From assembly GCF_947623445.1 (NCBI RefSeq), contig NC_135244.1:2480001-2544000 (forward strand): DNA of 64,000 nucleotides, written 5' to 3'. A program made the position numbers and the translations under genes. Source of the stretch: Clavelina lepadiformis. Lineage: Eukaryota; Chordata; Ascidiacea; Aplousobranchia; Clavelinidae. The notes under the pieces are model-generated. The model ran no database searches, was not told the DNA's origin, and saw nothing but the letters and a program-made list of their open reading frames with translations. Below are positions 22,482 through 36,275 of the stretch, piece by piece (within the stretch, counting starts at the first letter, position 1; each line of letters begins with the position of its first letter).

Positions 22482-24532
22482 TCAAAGAATTGTCGCTTGT
22501 ATATTACCCGAATTATCTCTCCAGGTTGCTGATGAATCGTCCTGCTTCTTCCATATACAGCCAAACATTCGAATGACGCATTTGCGAAACTACAACATTA
22601 GTAAAATTAAGTGAAATGTTTTGTAATTCTATTAGAACAAAAAGATTTGCAATGTTGTAATGTACATTACATGCCTACCTGTCTGTTTAAACCAACATAT
22701 ATCAAGGGGTTGTATATAAGAGCTGATTTGGCAAAATATGCCGGGATGCTTCCTAAAGCAAAATCCATCTAAAATAAAGAAATGTGTTCAATTTATTTAA
22801 CGTGCTCATTCTAAATCTAATTTTCATTTTAACATTGAAACTAAGCTTCGACACACGTAATTACTTACTTGTGAGTCCAGATTGAAGACGTTGTACATTG
22901 CAAAACCAGCATAGGGCAACCAACAGATCAAAAATGCAGCAACCATAAGCATGACCATTTTTGTGGCTTGGGTATCTGATCTTGCATTTTCAGAAAGTGA
23001 ATTATTTCCGCCAACCTGAATATAATCGTTTACTTTTTTGTCTGCCTTAAAAAACTATCTTTATCTTGTTGTGTAATATTACGAAGCAGATGTACAACTT
23101 TTGTTTTAATAATGCTATAATTTACTGGGGTAGGCCTAATTGATAAACTTTTTAGAATTTTTTTTTATGATATTATACCTTACGCAAAAAGGCGATAAGC
23201 TTTCCATAGAAGATAACAATTATCATAAAGGGAATAAAAAAGCAGGTGTTGAAATAAACCAGCAAATATATTCTTTCTCTAAAAACAATACGATACAGTT
23301 TTAAAAGGCAAACAAAGAAAAACCCGAACAGTAAAATAAACTCACGGCGCTATGTACATAGGTTATACCGACTTATAGTTTAAGTTATCACATTTTTTGA
23401 AAATATGCTTCAACAAAAAATTAAAATAAAAAATGTGCATACATGAACATACCTTTCAACTTTTGTAAACCATTTCGGGGCGCAACTTGTGCCAACGCCC
23501 TCATTGACATATCCATCCCACAAAACCAACGGCGGTGTGTTCCAAATTATCGACCATGTCCATGTAAATGCTATGCCTGCATGGTCAAGTAATTAGTACA
23601 ACACCAACAACCATAAATCAAATTAGCATTGAAGGTCATATATATAAGACAAGAGTGCCATATATGTGGTAGATTAATTATTAATTAGTAATACTCACAT
23701 GAAGTTATGTAGTGTAGAGATTATACAAATAATAAGAGAAGAAATACCTCAAAAGCTTTTCAAACCTATTAATGCTTGTTTGTGCTCAAAACGTCTGGGT
23801 CCAAACGGTTTACAGACAACCAAATAAACGCTCAAATGCCATCACAGAGATCGAAAGTAAGCCCACGATGCCTAAACAATGTCAACTCCCCTGTCTTATT
23901 CTATTCATATGTTTTTTTTAAATTAAGGTTGATCCTTTAACGATTAACTATACGATTGTGTAAACCGACTAACACTTTATTATAGAATATTATAGCAATG
24001 ATATGTATCGTTTGGACTTACTAAAAATGGACACTGTATATCCTAAAAACTGGCAGACATGTTTTCCCAAGTAAAAGTATCCGACTGCGTTGGTAAAGAT
24101 AGGAATCGTGCATCCAATTAAAGTACTGGCTAAGTCGGCCACTGCAAGGTTGACTATAATGTAATTGATGGGCTTTCTAAGTTCCTGTAAAATAAGTAGG
24201 TTCGTTTTCGTTTGTTTAAATTTATATGGACTAAAGAATATATCCAATTCTCCAGCACACTTTTGCAAACTAATACATCAAAAAGCTTGAATAAAATTTA
24301 CTTTGTATTTTATAGTTGCCACAATCACAGCGCCATTAAGGAAGAAGGACAAAATGGAAAGGACTGTCATGTAAACTGCAAGAAATGTGTAATATCCTCT
24401 GCTGACAATTTCAATGTGATCAGGTACCCATCCATCTCCGTACAACACATAAGGATTGACATGCACTCCGCGGAGATTCTGTGTGTTACCTTTTTGCTCG
24501 ACATTAGATGTCGTTGAACTTATAGTCTGCAT
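22482..24532 (-). pseudogene. Opsin C, complete exon set with frameshift in exon 3
   Basis: Exons on the minus strand: 24302-24532, 24022-24184, 23766-23871, 23453-23576, 23179-23278, 22869-23015, 22679-22768, 22482-22589. Exon 3 is 106 bp against 105 in every intact copy. One extra base after the ERF motif shifts the frame into a TAA within a few codons, and its donor context (G then GTTTGA) is also poor. Elsewhere the gene looks well kept: Cys and Leu in TM3, Glu in ECL2 (YVNEGVGTSC), CWLPYAG in TM6, FAKSA with the retinal Lys, NPLIY, and a C-terminal tail of its own. The N terminus differs fully from A, B and D. Exons 6-7 resemble opsin A more than D. It could be a recent pseudogene or a one-base sequencing error. 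Confidence 0.87.
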
Positions 24533-26500
24533 AAAGTTGACGCATAGTAAACATATACATGATTATTGCAAAATATGTGACGTATATGAACAATCTAAGT
24601 TTAGGTTAAGGATGAAGTGTTTTTTGTATGAGCTAATCATCTATTGAACAGTTATTTCTTTAGGCATAAAGTAAATACTGCACATTGAAAAATACATTAG
24701 TTATAAAACAACGCACTCTTCATAGATGAACGTAATGCAAGTTTTTTTTTCGGCATGTTTTTTATACAGTTGTACAGTCCATTAAAACGTTTTAATTCCG
24801 ACACTGAAAAAGCAAGAAAAATCATTTCGACATGTGCTACAATTGCACAGGTTTAAACATGTTTTAATAAGCACCAAGGCATAGGCTACAACTTGACGTG
24901 AATAAATTTTCTTGCTTTTTGGACAACATTTTGCAAATCTTACCAAAAAGAGTTACGATTGTCGAGTTCATCTGAAACACCATCAAACAAACCGAGCATC
25001 GAATGATTCGTGATTATTAGATATCATTTTAGCTGTTTCTTTGGTTGACAACGTCACTTCGGAATTAACCAGTATTCGATTTGACAAGTAATTCTTCGGT
25101 CAGCACAAAAGACTTTGATCTATTCTCAACAAAGAGCGATATTAGCTGTTATTATTGGATAATAATTGGACAATTTATAGATAGTAATTATCTCCATAGA
25201 ATTGCTGCAACATTTGTGTTCATTAGTAATATGGTCCACTAAAATATTAACGCCTTAAATGAAAATCAAAGCGTGACAAAAACGTTTGCTTCTAGCATTG
25301 CAAACCGGAACTAACAAAAGTGCTATGATTAGATTGTATCAAACGACACTTTGAGTGGATTGCATTACATTTTTTTAACAATATATGGTTAAGATTTTCG
25401 AAAACACCAAACGTCTTGCAAAAATCAGAACAAAATCGCTAAAACACAAATAACTTTGTATTAGCCTATCATCGATGTGTAAAGTTGATAAACATGTTGA
25501 TCCATTCTTTATTTAAACAAAATAAATCAGAATTGTTTCATTTGCTGCAAGAATAGTTCACTCTGCTTTGACAACGACATGTAATTTCCATGGTAACTTA
25601 AGGTCAAAAATATTTCTAATGTTAAAAACCAGCACAAAAATGCAATGTTGATATTAGAACTTATTCTAATTTGGCGGTAAGGTACCACCCTAACCACTCC
25701 ATTACCAACCTGCAGAGCACAAATCTAAAAACGGATTGCCTTATTAGGCTAAACTATGAAGTCAAAACAATTGTTTCCTAATAGAGTAACAACTTTGTTC
25801 AGCTCAAAGGTTTCATAACATAACTGATAGTTTTCGTTGTTTTTCTCGTTGCAAACACTTCTTAAAAGTTATCAAGCTCGTTAGCTTGTTGGCTTCTACT
25901 TAAAAATAGCTCGGAACTTACGTAATGTATAATTTCTATATCGGTTGATTAAATATGATGTTCTGATGTTTTGATGTTTTGATATGGAAAAATCTGACCA
26001 AATCAATACAAAATTCTTTGAAAATATTCCTTAATAGCTTGTCAGTTTATTACTGTCATGGAGCCTGCATAATTGCAAAACTCATTCAATTAATGACATA
26101 TTTAAACTAACTGTATATCTTTTAAACCTTTTGATTTTCAGCTTGATAACAGCCTATCTATTCTGTTCTCACTATGAAGTAATCAGGTCAACATTTGTTG
26201 TTGCTGCGTTATGATCTCATTATCATCAATTAGCGTAAACCCTGCAATTAATTTTGTTGGGTGAACACCGGAAAACCAAGGTTGCGACAAAGTCAATGAA
26301 GAATCTGCCCATACTGTAATGAAAACTGTGATGTAATTAAGCAACTGTTCGAACTGTTTGACTTGGTAAAGCGATATTGTTCTAGCAGTTGTTCACTTAT
26401 AAATAAAAGGCCAATAATGCATTTCAACAGGAATGACGATGTACTGTGCACCTTTGCGAGTAAGTAAGTCTTTTTTCAAAATCAATTTCGCGCTTGACGT
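24533..26500. repeat. Opsin 5'-flank module, copy 1
   Basis: From about 24950 the sequence is recognisably related to 26905-28900 and 33960-36275. Shared landmarks are ACCGAGCATCGA, GGTTGACAACGTCACTTCGG, a CATCAATTAGC tract and GTGAACACCGGAAAACCAAGG near 26262. No exon is supported. A TATAAATA lies near 26398, but no transcript can be assigned to it. Confidence 0.6.
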
Positions 26501-29000
26501 CACGTCAAAAATTTAGTATTCCGAAACCCATGTAAGCCGTATATTATATATACTGTTGTTGCAGTTTTGTTAAAGTAACTTGCTTTGTGTTTATTGCAAA
26601 ACCTAATTCGTAATTTGTAAAAACTACAGCAGCTATTAACGACAGCTTCTGTCTTTGTTGTACACTGTACAGAGTATACTGCACTGTACATGCTACAGTC
26701 ATCAAACAGTAGCTCTAACGATTTACATATTGTGTAAAAGAATTTTTGCATTGTCGCCTTTTTCACTTTGCAATTATTGAAAGCTTTTTCGTTGTTTTTT
26801 ACCATGTTTTTTTACGTTGGTAAAATTTTTTAATAAGACTTCAAATTCAATTTAACTTAAGTAAATTTTTTTGGCTTTTCGAAGCACTTTACAGTTACAC
26901 AAACCTTACCAAAAAGAGTTTTGTTCATTATGTTTATCTTTGCTTCGTTGAATAAACCGAACATCGACTGATTCGTTTTTAGCTAATACCGTTGGCATGT
27001 TGTTTGGTGGGTTGACAACGTCGCTTCGAAATTTCGGCTGTATTTAAAGTCCTAAGCAATTCCACGGGCAACACAATAGCAAATAACCTATAAATTTAAT
27101 TTCAAAAAGCACTAGAACTAAAAAACTGGTGAAAATAATTGATGGTCGTACTGTCCATTTATCGAAAGTTATGATTTGCCATTAATGAACTGGTGACGTC
27201 ATAAAGTACTATCAAAGCCGTAGTACTATCATGTACGGGAAATGACAACAACGCTTTACTGAGTTTTGTATCGAGTGATTGACAGTATATCAGTTGACTT
27301 CCTTTGTAAAATACACTATATATAGACAAAAGTATGTGGTGAAAGTTCAGTCTGGCAACCGTCGCTTCGCAGGGGTTTACAAACGGCAAACATCCGTTCA
27401 ATGTCGGCTGAACCGCTGAGCAACACAATGTTGAGTATAAAACTTACTGGAATTGACTTATAAGTGTTTAAAAAATAATTTAAACGCATTTTTCACATTC
27501 TGTACTCTTATTGGCTTGTCATGTGTTAGCAAGATGCAAACTGACACCAACAGTTTAATATTTTGCAACAATGACAGCGCAATATACTTCAACAAAAATA
27601 TTTTATTGAAATAAGATTCTCTTCAAATTATCTTTTGACGTTAACAGTCAAGTTGAAATTACATCGTCCACATGACGTATTAACTTGAGAATATTTTGAG
27701 GATTTTTACCCTATTCTTTTTTGTATTCACTACGAAGTGAATTCAATTGCTTTTAGTAAGTTGTCATTCCAGACAGTTTTTGAGTCGCCAGTAAGTTTTG
27801 CAATGTCATTCTGACCCGAACCTGCCAAATGTTGCTATTCTTACGTCTTCTGTTTCCACATCAATTGAACGCTTGGATTAACATTGCTTTTACTTTTACG
27901 TTAGTTATATTCAATAACCTTTACAGAAACACACCAAGTTCAACGCCGTCCAAACGTTGATTTACAAAAACATCAGGTCTTGTAAAAAAGAAAGTTTTAC
28001 TTTCAAATTAGTGCGACCTCATAGAACTACAAAGTTTTGTGTCAGACTTGTACTGACAAAAAGGTTGCCGATGCCGAACCAGGCTGATGGCATCAGGTAA
28101 TGGCGGTGATTAGATACCGATAAACTCATGTACAGTACCGGTATTGTAGGCTATGTCACAGCTACAGACGGTAAAGTTTAATTTCGAATAAACCTATCCG
28201 AAACTTGTCTGTTACTTTTGGCTGCAAAACCCTCTGTTGAATCAATCATAACAAGTAGCCTACAGCAGATTTCGTCAACGCATGTAAACGACGGTATCAA
28301 TCGCTTGTTGTTGCTTCGAAAGTTATAACCTGTTCCTTTATATCTACACATTAGGTTAAACATTATTTACACCTTATCTTTACAAGTGCCGTATTAAGGT
28401 CGTAAGCGTAAAGCGTAGCTCAATAGGTGGGAGAAAATAAAATACTTTAAGTCACCGAAAAAAGAAAAACTATTCTGTATCTACCCAAAATATATCCTAA
28501 ATAGAAACAAGCCAGTTAGTGTTGCTTGTTAAGAAATGTAAAAACCGCGCATAATTTTGCCAAAATCAACTCAAAACCCGCCCTAATGCAAACAAACGTG
28601 GCCAAAACTGCCACCCTGACAAATCCCTATATCGTCAACATGCACGACAACTAGTTAAAAGTTTTTTACTTTAAATGTTTAATGTATAATTGCAAAAGTC
28701 ATGCGAAAAGTAAACGGGAGAACATTTATTGTTGATTGCGTTATGATGTCATAATCATCAATTAACCTGACTTCCTAATCATTTGGATTTGGTGAACACC
28801 GAAAAACCAAGGTTACAACAAAATCAACCTAAGCATTATCCTAAACAGTGACGTAATTAAAGAAAAGTGCACCCTGCTCGACAAGATAAAACGATTTTAT
28901 CTAGCAATTATTTTTGTTTATATAACAATTACTTATTTTAACGATAAAGATTTCTTTTTGCATTGAACACCGGTACAGAGTAAAGTACTTTTCGCAAAAC
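26501..29000. repeat. Opsin 5'-flank module, copy 2 (no opsin attached)
   Basis: Roughly 26880-28900 aligns along its length with 33950-36275: the CATCGACTGA block, GCGACCTCATAG (28012 and 35098), ATCAGGTAATG (28093 and 35189), TCGTCAACGCA (28273 and 35384), AACTAGTTAAAA (28649 and 36083) and the GAACACCG tract. Identity appears moderate, with many indels. No coding exon is supported. Because copies 1 and 3 lie 5' of opsins C and D, this copy may mark a lost opsin. Confidence 0.6.
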
Positions 29001-30368
29001 AATGAGTGTTGCTTTTTGTTAAACGCATTCTAATATATAAACAAAACCAACTTTTAACAGTTAATTATTATGTAACTCAAGCTACCCGAATACATGTGGT
29101 AGCATATATACAGGTGCTTTCTTCTTCATTGTAAAGAATTTGAAAAGTTCTTTACTGTCCTTTTTAATGCGCAAAGTGCGATTGCTAAAAGTTCAGGCTA
29201 TAGTTTAATTTTACACTTTTGCGTAGGGTGCATTTGCATTCCACTGAAGTATTTGCAAATCTTATAACTCTTCGGAAAGTAAATGCGTAATTTCGTTTAA
29301 TCGAAGAAAGAAGGTTGTGGGGTAATAATGCAATTGTGAATGCATTGACAAATGTTTGAAAATAAAAAAAAATACCTCTTATTACACATTGATATTTGTT
29401 TTTATGTTAATTATCTGTTTTTTTGCTGATATGAGTGAAATGGCGTCCCCAATCCTGCCTTGGCCTTCAACAGGTTTGTTTTAATTATAATGATGGCTGC
29501 ATAAATCTGTAAAATATTAAGTTCAATATTTTTTAAATTTAATGGGCGTTTAAATTGGTATTTCTGAGTGATGTTCGGTATTTTTTGCATGTCAAAATTT
29601 AAGCAGCTAAAGGGATGGGGTCTTCAAAATTTCGGGGCTCGGTTCCTATCTATTGAGCCATTGGTTACAGTACGTGAGGCGTTTGACCCATGGTGTGAAA
29701 TTTTCTTCATCCCAGTGGAAGAACAACTATTATACAAATGTACGGAATATTTTATTTGTACAATTGAATAATATAATAAAATCTAACATATAATAAATAT
29801 GTAATATAATAAAATTGAAGTACAACAACATTTTCTACAATTTCCCTTTCTTATTTAATGCAAATTTCACGTAAAATCATTATAATCCATAATTGAATAA
29901 AATTGCCAACATTTGATAAGTCATTTATAGTGTAACTACAACTATAATCAAACTACAAAATACCACAACGATTACAGTCAAACACTTTCGCAGTAAACTC
30001 AAGTTCGAATAGAAACCATAGAAAAGCATTTCTAGAGAATAATCCAAAACCACTAAAAACATCTCCACCAACTATTTTTGTTTTATTTTAAATTTTCTTT
30101 TTATTTTCTTCAATATAAACATATAAACGCCCGACATACAAGGTAATTTGAAAATTATATGTAAAATTGTTAGCATTGTTAACAGACTTTAGATTTCGCG
30201 GCAACCTGTTTCTTCAGCAACACACTTGTGTGCGTAGCTTACAGTAGTTACGAAAGTAAAAGTAGCAGAAAAGTTAAGAGGAAAAGTAAAGAAAGGTAAG
30301 TAAAACGACATAAACAAAGAAAATTTACCAAAAGAAGAAAAATTATGTCATTTTAATTTGTTTTTTTT
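29001..30368. other. 3' flank of opsin D; nothing recognised
   Basis: AT-rich sequence. A short open frame (29568-29771, +) has no recognisable similarity and no splice context worth reporting. Confidence 0.4.
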
Positions 30369-32479
30369 TTAAACAGTAACCTCTTTTATGTTGTCGTTTG
30401 CTGGTGTGTCGTTTTGCTTCTTTTGTTCACTGACAAACATCCTCATGACGCATTTGCAAAACTACAAAGTTTATGAACAAAACATTTTACTGCTTTTACC
30501 TTTGAAATATTTGCAATGCGTACGTAGCGTATCTTCAAGTATTTCAAGGACCTATACCTGTCGGTTTAAGCCAACATATATGAAGGGGTTGTATATATGA
30601 GACGACTTGGCAAAGTACGCTGGGATACTGGCAAAAGCGAAGTTCATCTAAAAATCCATATTTTTTGTAAACATTAAACACCTTGTGCTTAATCAATCAA
30701 TAATAATAGCTTTCTAAAGCTTTATACTTTTCTCGTAATTTGCGTATTTTAAAAGAAAATAAGGTATGTTTTAAGCAATTTTGTTAAGAATATAGTGAGT
30801 GATTCAAAAATAACGCTTTAAACCGAGTGATTTTTTAAAATTACTTCAAGCGAGTGCTTTTTTGCGGTAACGGCATTCCATAACTAAAACTAAAACATAC
30901 AACTATTTACTTGTGAGCCTGGAGTAAAGATCTTGTACATAGAAAAACCAGCATACGGCAACCAAGCAAACAAAAACGCAGCAGACGCAATTGCGGTCAG
31001 TTTTGTAACTTTGGCTTCCGACTTTGTATTTTCAGGAAGTGAATTATTTCTGGCAAACTGAAAGAAAGTTAAATCCGCGTTAAATTAAACGTCAGCTAGA
31101 TGTTCACCACTAAATTGCTATTTTATCTAACAATAATTCTACATGTTCTAAAGCTTATCAGAAACATACCTCACGCAAAAAAGCAAGAATTTTCCAGTAG
31201 CAAACTGCAATTACCGCCAACGGAATAAAAAAACAGGTAATGAAATAAAGCAGCAAATATATTCTTTCTCTATAAAAATGAAATATACGGTTTTGGCACA
31301 AATAACAAACAAATGACAGAGTAAAAAAACTAAGTTAAATTTCTAATGATTGTATAATGTATAGTATTAACTGTCTAATGAAAAAACGTCTTTTCTTTTT
31401 GGATTCCGCTTTAGCAGAATAAACGGTAGTATCATAAAATAATTTACCTCAAACCTTCGGAAAGCCAGTTCGGAGCGCAACTTGTGCCAATGCCCTCAGG
31501 GACATATCCATCCCACAAAACCAAAGGCGGTGTGTTCCAAATTATCGACCATGTCCATGTAAATGCTATGCCTGGTCAATATCAGTCAATAAAAATCAGT
31601 GAGAGCAACGATATATCAGATTATTATTAACGTTAACAAGATCATTAATGTCATTTTTGAGACAAGCGCACAGTATAATTGACTGCTTAAATACAAAGTT
31701 AGGTCAATAACAAAAAATGGTTTAAAAACCTCTCCTACCTAATAAAGCTTGCTTGCGGCCAAATCGTTTGGATCCAAACGGTTTACAAATAACAACAAAA
31801 CGCTCAAATGCCATAACAGAGATCGAAAGTAGACTCACGATACCTAAAAGAACACTTGTTTATTTGTAGCTTATTTTATATTTTTCAAAGTTTACTCAAA
31901 AACCGAGATGAGTTTATGACGGCTAACCATGTGTTAACCTCCTCAGTTATTTCAGATTATACGGTAGCAATAATTTATATTATTTGTACTTACTAGAAAT
32001 AGACACTGTATATCCTAAAAACTGGCAGACATATTTTCCCAAGTAAAAGTATCCGACTGCGTTGGTAAAGATAGGAATCGTGCATCCAATTAAAGTACTG
32101 GCTAAGTCGGCCACAGCAAGGTTGACTATAATGTAATTGATGGGTTTTCTAAGTTCCTAAAATATTAATAGAAAATATTGCTTAGTATACTTTTGTAACA
32201 ATAAAATTTTAGGATTGCAGATATATTTAATGCTCTAACTCACTTTTTTCAACAATAAGTTATTCGTGAAAAACCCATAAAACTTACCTTGTATTTTATA
32301 GTCACCACAATCACGACGCTATTAAAGAAGCAGGACAAAATGGAAAGAACCGTCATGTAAACTGAAATGAACGTGTAATATTCTCTGCTGACAATTTGAA
32401 TATGATCAGGCACCCATCCATCTCCGTACAACACATAGGGGTTTGTGCTATCGCTATTGGTAACTGGCGTACTAACCAT
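30369..32479 (-). CDS. Opsin D, intact visual-type opsin (8 exons, 337 aa)
   Basis: Exons on the minus strand: 32288-32479, 31994-32156, 31739-31843, 31448-31571, 31170-31269, 30911-31057, 30558-30647, 30369-30461. The frame is uninterrupted and exon sizes 2-7 equal those of opsin A. Seen: N-terminal sequon-poor segment then the shared [15 protein letters not shown] block, Cys108 and Cys185 for the disulfide, Leu111 at the bovine Glu113 position, ERF 132-134, Glu179 at the bovine Glu181 position, WLPYAG in TM6, Lys291 (FAKSS) for retinal, and NPFIY in TM7. The tail is short and ends EVTV. The start is the Met of MVST; an in-frame stop lies upstream without another ATG. It is expected to be a retinal-binding photoreceptor. 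Its differences from opsin A are spread through TM5 and TM6, suggesting altered spectral or coupling properties. Confidence 0.9.
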
Positions 32480-33949
32480 TTCTGCAAGATTTTCTGTAGT
32501 AGAAATTTTGCAGTTTACTTGTTAAATCACTCAGCGATGCGTTTTTATTATGGAAGTAAACAACCGTAACACTGAAAGTAATTTTGAAATATCTGAAATA
32601 CAGTAGTATTCACCTTAAACAGTTACTTTACTTAAGCACTTTATACAAGATAAAGTTAATCAATAAGTGCGCTATAATGATTGTATATACTTGTTTAAGT
32701 TTGTCGTGTGCATCTATACACAATGCTGAAAGAATTCACTTTTTACTTATTATCATAACGAACGAAGCGTTTTTTGTGACATTTTAAAATCTAAAAGGTT
32801 TCTGGGTTACTTTCCCTTCTAACGCAATTTGCTAAAATTATACATAAATAAAAATACGTAATCAAGGTAAATATAATACAAACATACATATTAATATTAT
32901 TTATATACATACATATTAATATTAATATATTATAATACATACATACGTTTTACTTGCTTTTTGAAGCACTTACAACAAATCTTACCGAAATCAGCAGTTG
33001 CGGTTAAGGTGTCCATTTCTATAGCATTGATCAAGCAAATCATCCACTGTTCAATAATAGTAACTGAATTTAATAGCCTATACCATGTGGTTGCAATCGT
33101 AATGATAAAAGAAAGCAGGTTCATAGCGCAGCATTTATTATTAATATGCTGACATGCTGAAATGTTCTACTATGAACCTGCCCGGTCTTGTATCATTACT
33201 TCAAGTTTTCCCAGTTGTAAATCTATTGTTGTCTGCAAGTTCTTTTATCAGTGGGTATTATCGCTCGGGAAAATCAGTGGGTATTATCGCTCGGGTATTA
33301 TCGCTCGACAGTACAGGCTAGTAGAACAGCGGGAGGATAAATCTAATGAGCTTTATACATATTTAATGCATTTTAATTAACAAAATATCGATTTTTGCAA
33401 ACAAGATTTGTAATAAACTGTTAGAATTATTGATTGACGACCATTGATATTTTCAAAAATATGACAGTTCAGCACATGCGACAGAATAATAGCGTTAGCA
33501 AAAATTACTATAATGACCTAAACAACTTCAACAAAGAAAGAAGTTTGTTAACGATTTCTTTCGTATATAAAGGAGGACGCGTGTTTTTATTAAATACTTA
33601 TCGTCACCAGAATGTACTCATAAAGGTTTGGCCAATTCCATTAATTGGCAATATACAGTTTTTGTGCTTTTTCCGCACTCAGCTAAATGCGGTCTTGCTC
33701 TTACTCTACTCAGTCTACTGTATCTCTTGATGGTTTTAGTCCAATATCTCTGACTCTTTTGTATTGGTCTTTATTTTTTGATGAATTATTTAAAAGACAT
33801 CTTATTTTTTGATGAATTTAATGTGGGAGTCTATACAATTATTTATAATTAATATTTCAAATGCAATAAAACCTGAATTAACTTTTTTTGTTCTTTGGTG
33901 CACTAAGCACTATCTTCATACCAAACAGAGCTTTCTTTATGATGTAAAT
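32480..33949. other. 5' flank of opsin D; nothing recognised
   Basis: AT-rich. The sequence just upstream of the opsin D start preserves a few codons homologous to the extra N terminus of opsin A. A short tandem run of GGGTATTATCGCTCG occurs near 33252-33308. Open frames here match nothing known. Confidence 0.4.
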
Positions 33950-36275
33950 ATGAACTTGGTAAAACAAACCGAGCATCGACTGACTCAGTGCTGTTTAATA
34001 TTAATCTCAAGCAATTTTTTGGTTAACAGTGTCACTTCGGACTTTCAACAGTATTCGATTTGCCAAGTCATTCTTCAGGCAGCACAATGACAAGTGGATT
34101 TCATTTTAAAACTCGCTTTGAACTAAACCAACTGGCAAAAGAATACTAAAAAATATTTCAGTGGTTAGACTTACAATTATCCTAAACAAAGCGTCGTAAA
34201 TTCACGTTCAGTTGTAATATGCTGGGCGAAAATTGTGACGTCATAAAAAACTATCAAAGTGCCTAATACCAAAGACGTTTACTTCTAGTACGCGAAATAG
34301 CAACTATACTTTGCTGAGTTTTGTATCGAGCTATTTACAGCAGTTGACGTCCTTCATCGTTCAAAGTTTACGGCATAACCAACAGCATGTGTTGGCAGTT
34401 GACGACTTGTTGTGTAGAAGTAAGCTGTTGCCAGCAAATACCGTTCATTGTCTCTTGAGCGACTAAGAAGCAGAGTTTAGGATGAGCAAGTTATTGAAAA
34501 ATTATTTGGCAAAAGAGTAATTTCAACGTTTTATTCGCCTCTATCTCGTCTTATGCGCTTTCATTGTCATACCCCAGCAGGATGCAAACTGAAACCGGCA
34601 ACACAGTTACTTCCCAATTTTTGCCAGCAACGATTTCCTATTCAAATTTGCTTTTTTTAAATGGCAACCCAAGTTGCAATTACACGGTGCCGATTGTATA
34701 ACAATTTGATTTGAAAAAACTTTACATAATCTTTTTTCAATTTAACAGCAATACTACAACCCAGCTGTGATTTCCGACTCAGTGGCATTATTTGTCAATC
34801 CGCATTCAATCGCAAGACAGCGTGGTCCCCAAAACTTTAAATCGAAGTTTTGTCACGTCATTTCAAATCAAACCTGACTATTGGGTTGGCATATATCTTA
34901 ATATGCTGCTGTTATTAATTTTTTTTTTCTACATAGATTAAACGGGTAGATTGACTTATTGCCTTCATACGTTAGTTATGTTCAATAACTTTTACAATAA
35001 GTACACAAGGTCGGATAACTTACCTTGAAAGTTAAGGTTCTTTCACCTGATACGTCAAGTCAACATAAACAAACAAAAGTTTTACCCACGTATTATTACG
35101 ACCTCATAGCATTACATTAATTATGCGTCTGGCTAGTGGCCACCGTCATCACAAAGTTGCCGAGTGCCGAATCCTGGATTATGATATCAGGTAATGACAG
35201 TAATTAGCTACTGATAAAGCTGTGTATACCACCACCATGTTGGGCTGCAGATAACAGCTAGGGGTTGTAATTTTATTCAGAAGGCTTTAGCTGACCGAAA
35301 CCTGCCAATTAGGGCTTTAAGCTACATAACGATCTATTAGCCTGCCCTAAATGGATAATTGCAAGTAGTTTTAGCTGATCTCGTCAACGCAAATAAACGA
35401 GGGTATCGGTAACTTGTTGGTACATTTAAACTAAACCTCCTGCTTTTTATTTATGTATAATTTAGTGCCGTATAATGGCCGTAAGCTTAAAGAACATTTC
35501 GATAATGGGGAGAATGTAGGCTATTTAAGTCTTGGAACGTCGGAAACAAACAGCCAGGCTACAGTTGCATCGTAGCTTGCGTAAACAATTCTATCTGCAC
35601 TTAACCTTAACATCGCAAATACGCCAGAAACTTGTCAAATGTTTTACCAAAACATTCTCCTTTACTTCTGTCACATGCCAACCAGTGCTGCCATGTAAAA
35701 ATTTAAAAAACCTCCCATTGTTTTGCTAAAACCAAATCAAAAAAGGTCAAAACGCATAAAGTAAAAAAAAGTCAAAATTACGTACTTTTTGGCATCTTGT
35801 CGTACCTTAAATCGCTTTTTTTCAAACAGTAAATAAAATAAAATTATTGCATCTTATGAACCTAACATCGATATAAGCCTGTACAGTGGATAATCAGGTC
35901 AAATCATCATATCAAATGAAACAAAGTAAAATATTTTTGTTTTACAAACAGCATAACAGTTTCATGGTAAATAAAACTCTAAAATTTCCTATGTTGAAAA
36001 CCAACCTAACTTTTATATTAAAACTATTTCAATTTGGTGGGAAAACCGCCACTCTAGCAAATCTATTTTCAACTTGCACAACAACTAGTTAAAACCAGAA
36101 TTGTCCTGTTACAAAGTGAGAGAAAAATAACTGTTTGGTGATACTGACGACGCTTCTCACCTCAAAGGTTGCGGTCATAAAAGCAGTTTTTGTTGTTTTC
36201 CATCAGCAGAAGCATGTTGTTTCTACCTAAAGGTAGCCTATTAATTTTGTTGAACAAACACCGGAACACCAGATT
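33950..36275. repeat. Opsin 5'-flank module, copy 3
   Basis: This is a partner of the module at 26880-28900. It runs up to the exact start of the first 6.6 kb ARH3 unit at 36276, so the ARH3 amplification began inside this module (ACACCGGAACACCAG just before the join corresponds to ACACCGGAAAACCAAG in copy 1). Confidence 0.6.

Noticed and set aside
26500-28363. Short minus-strand frames in the flank module
   Set aside because: Not preserved in the paired module at 33950-36275, so not under coding constraint.
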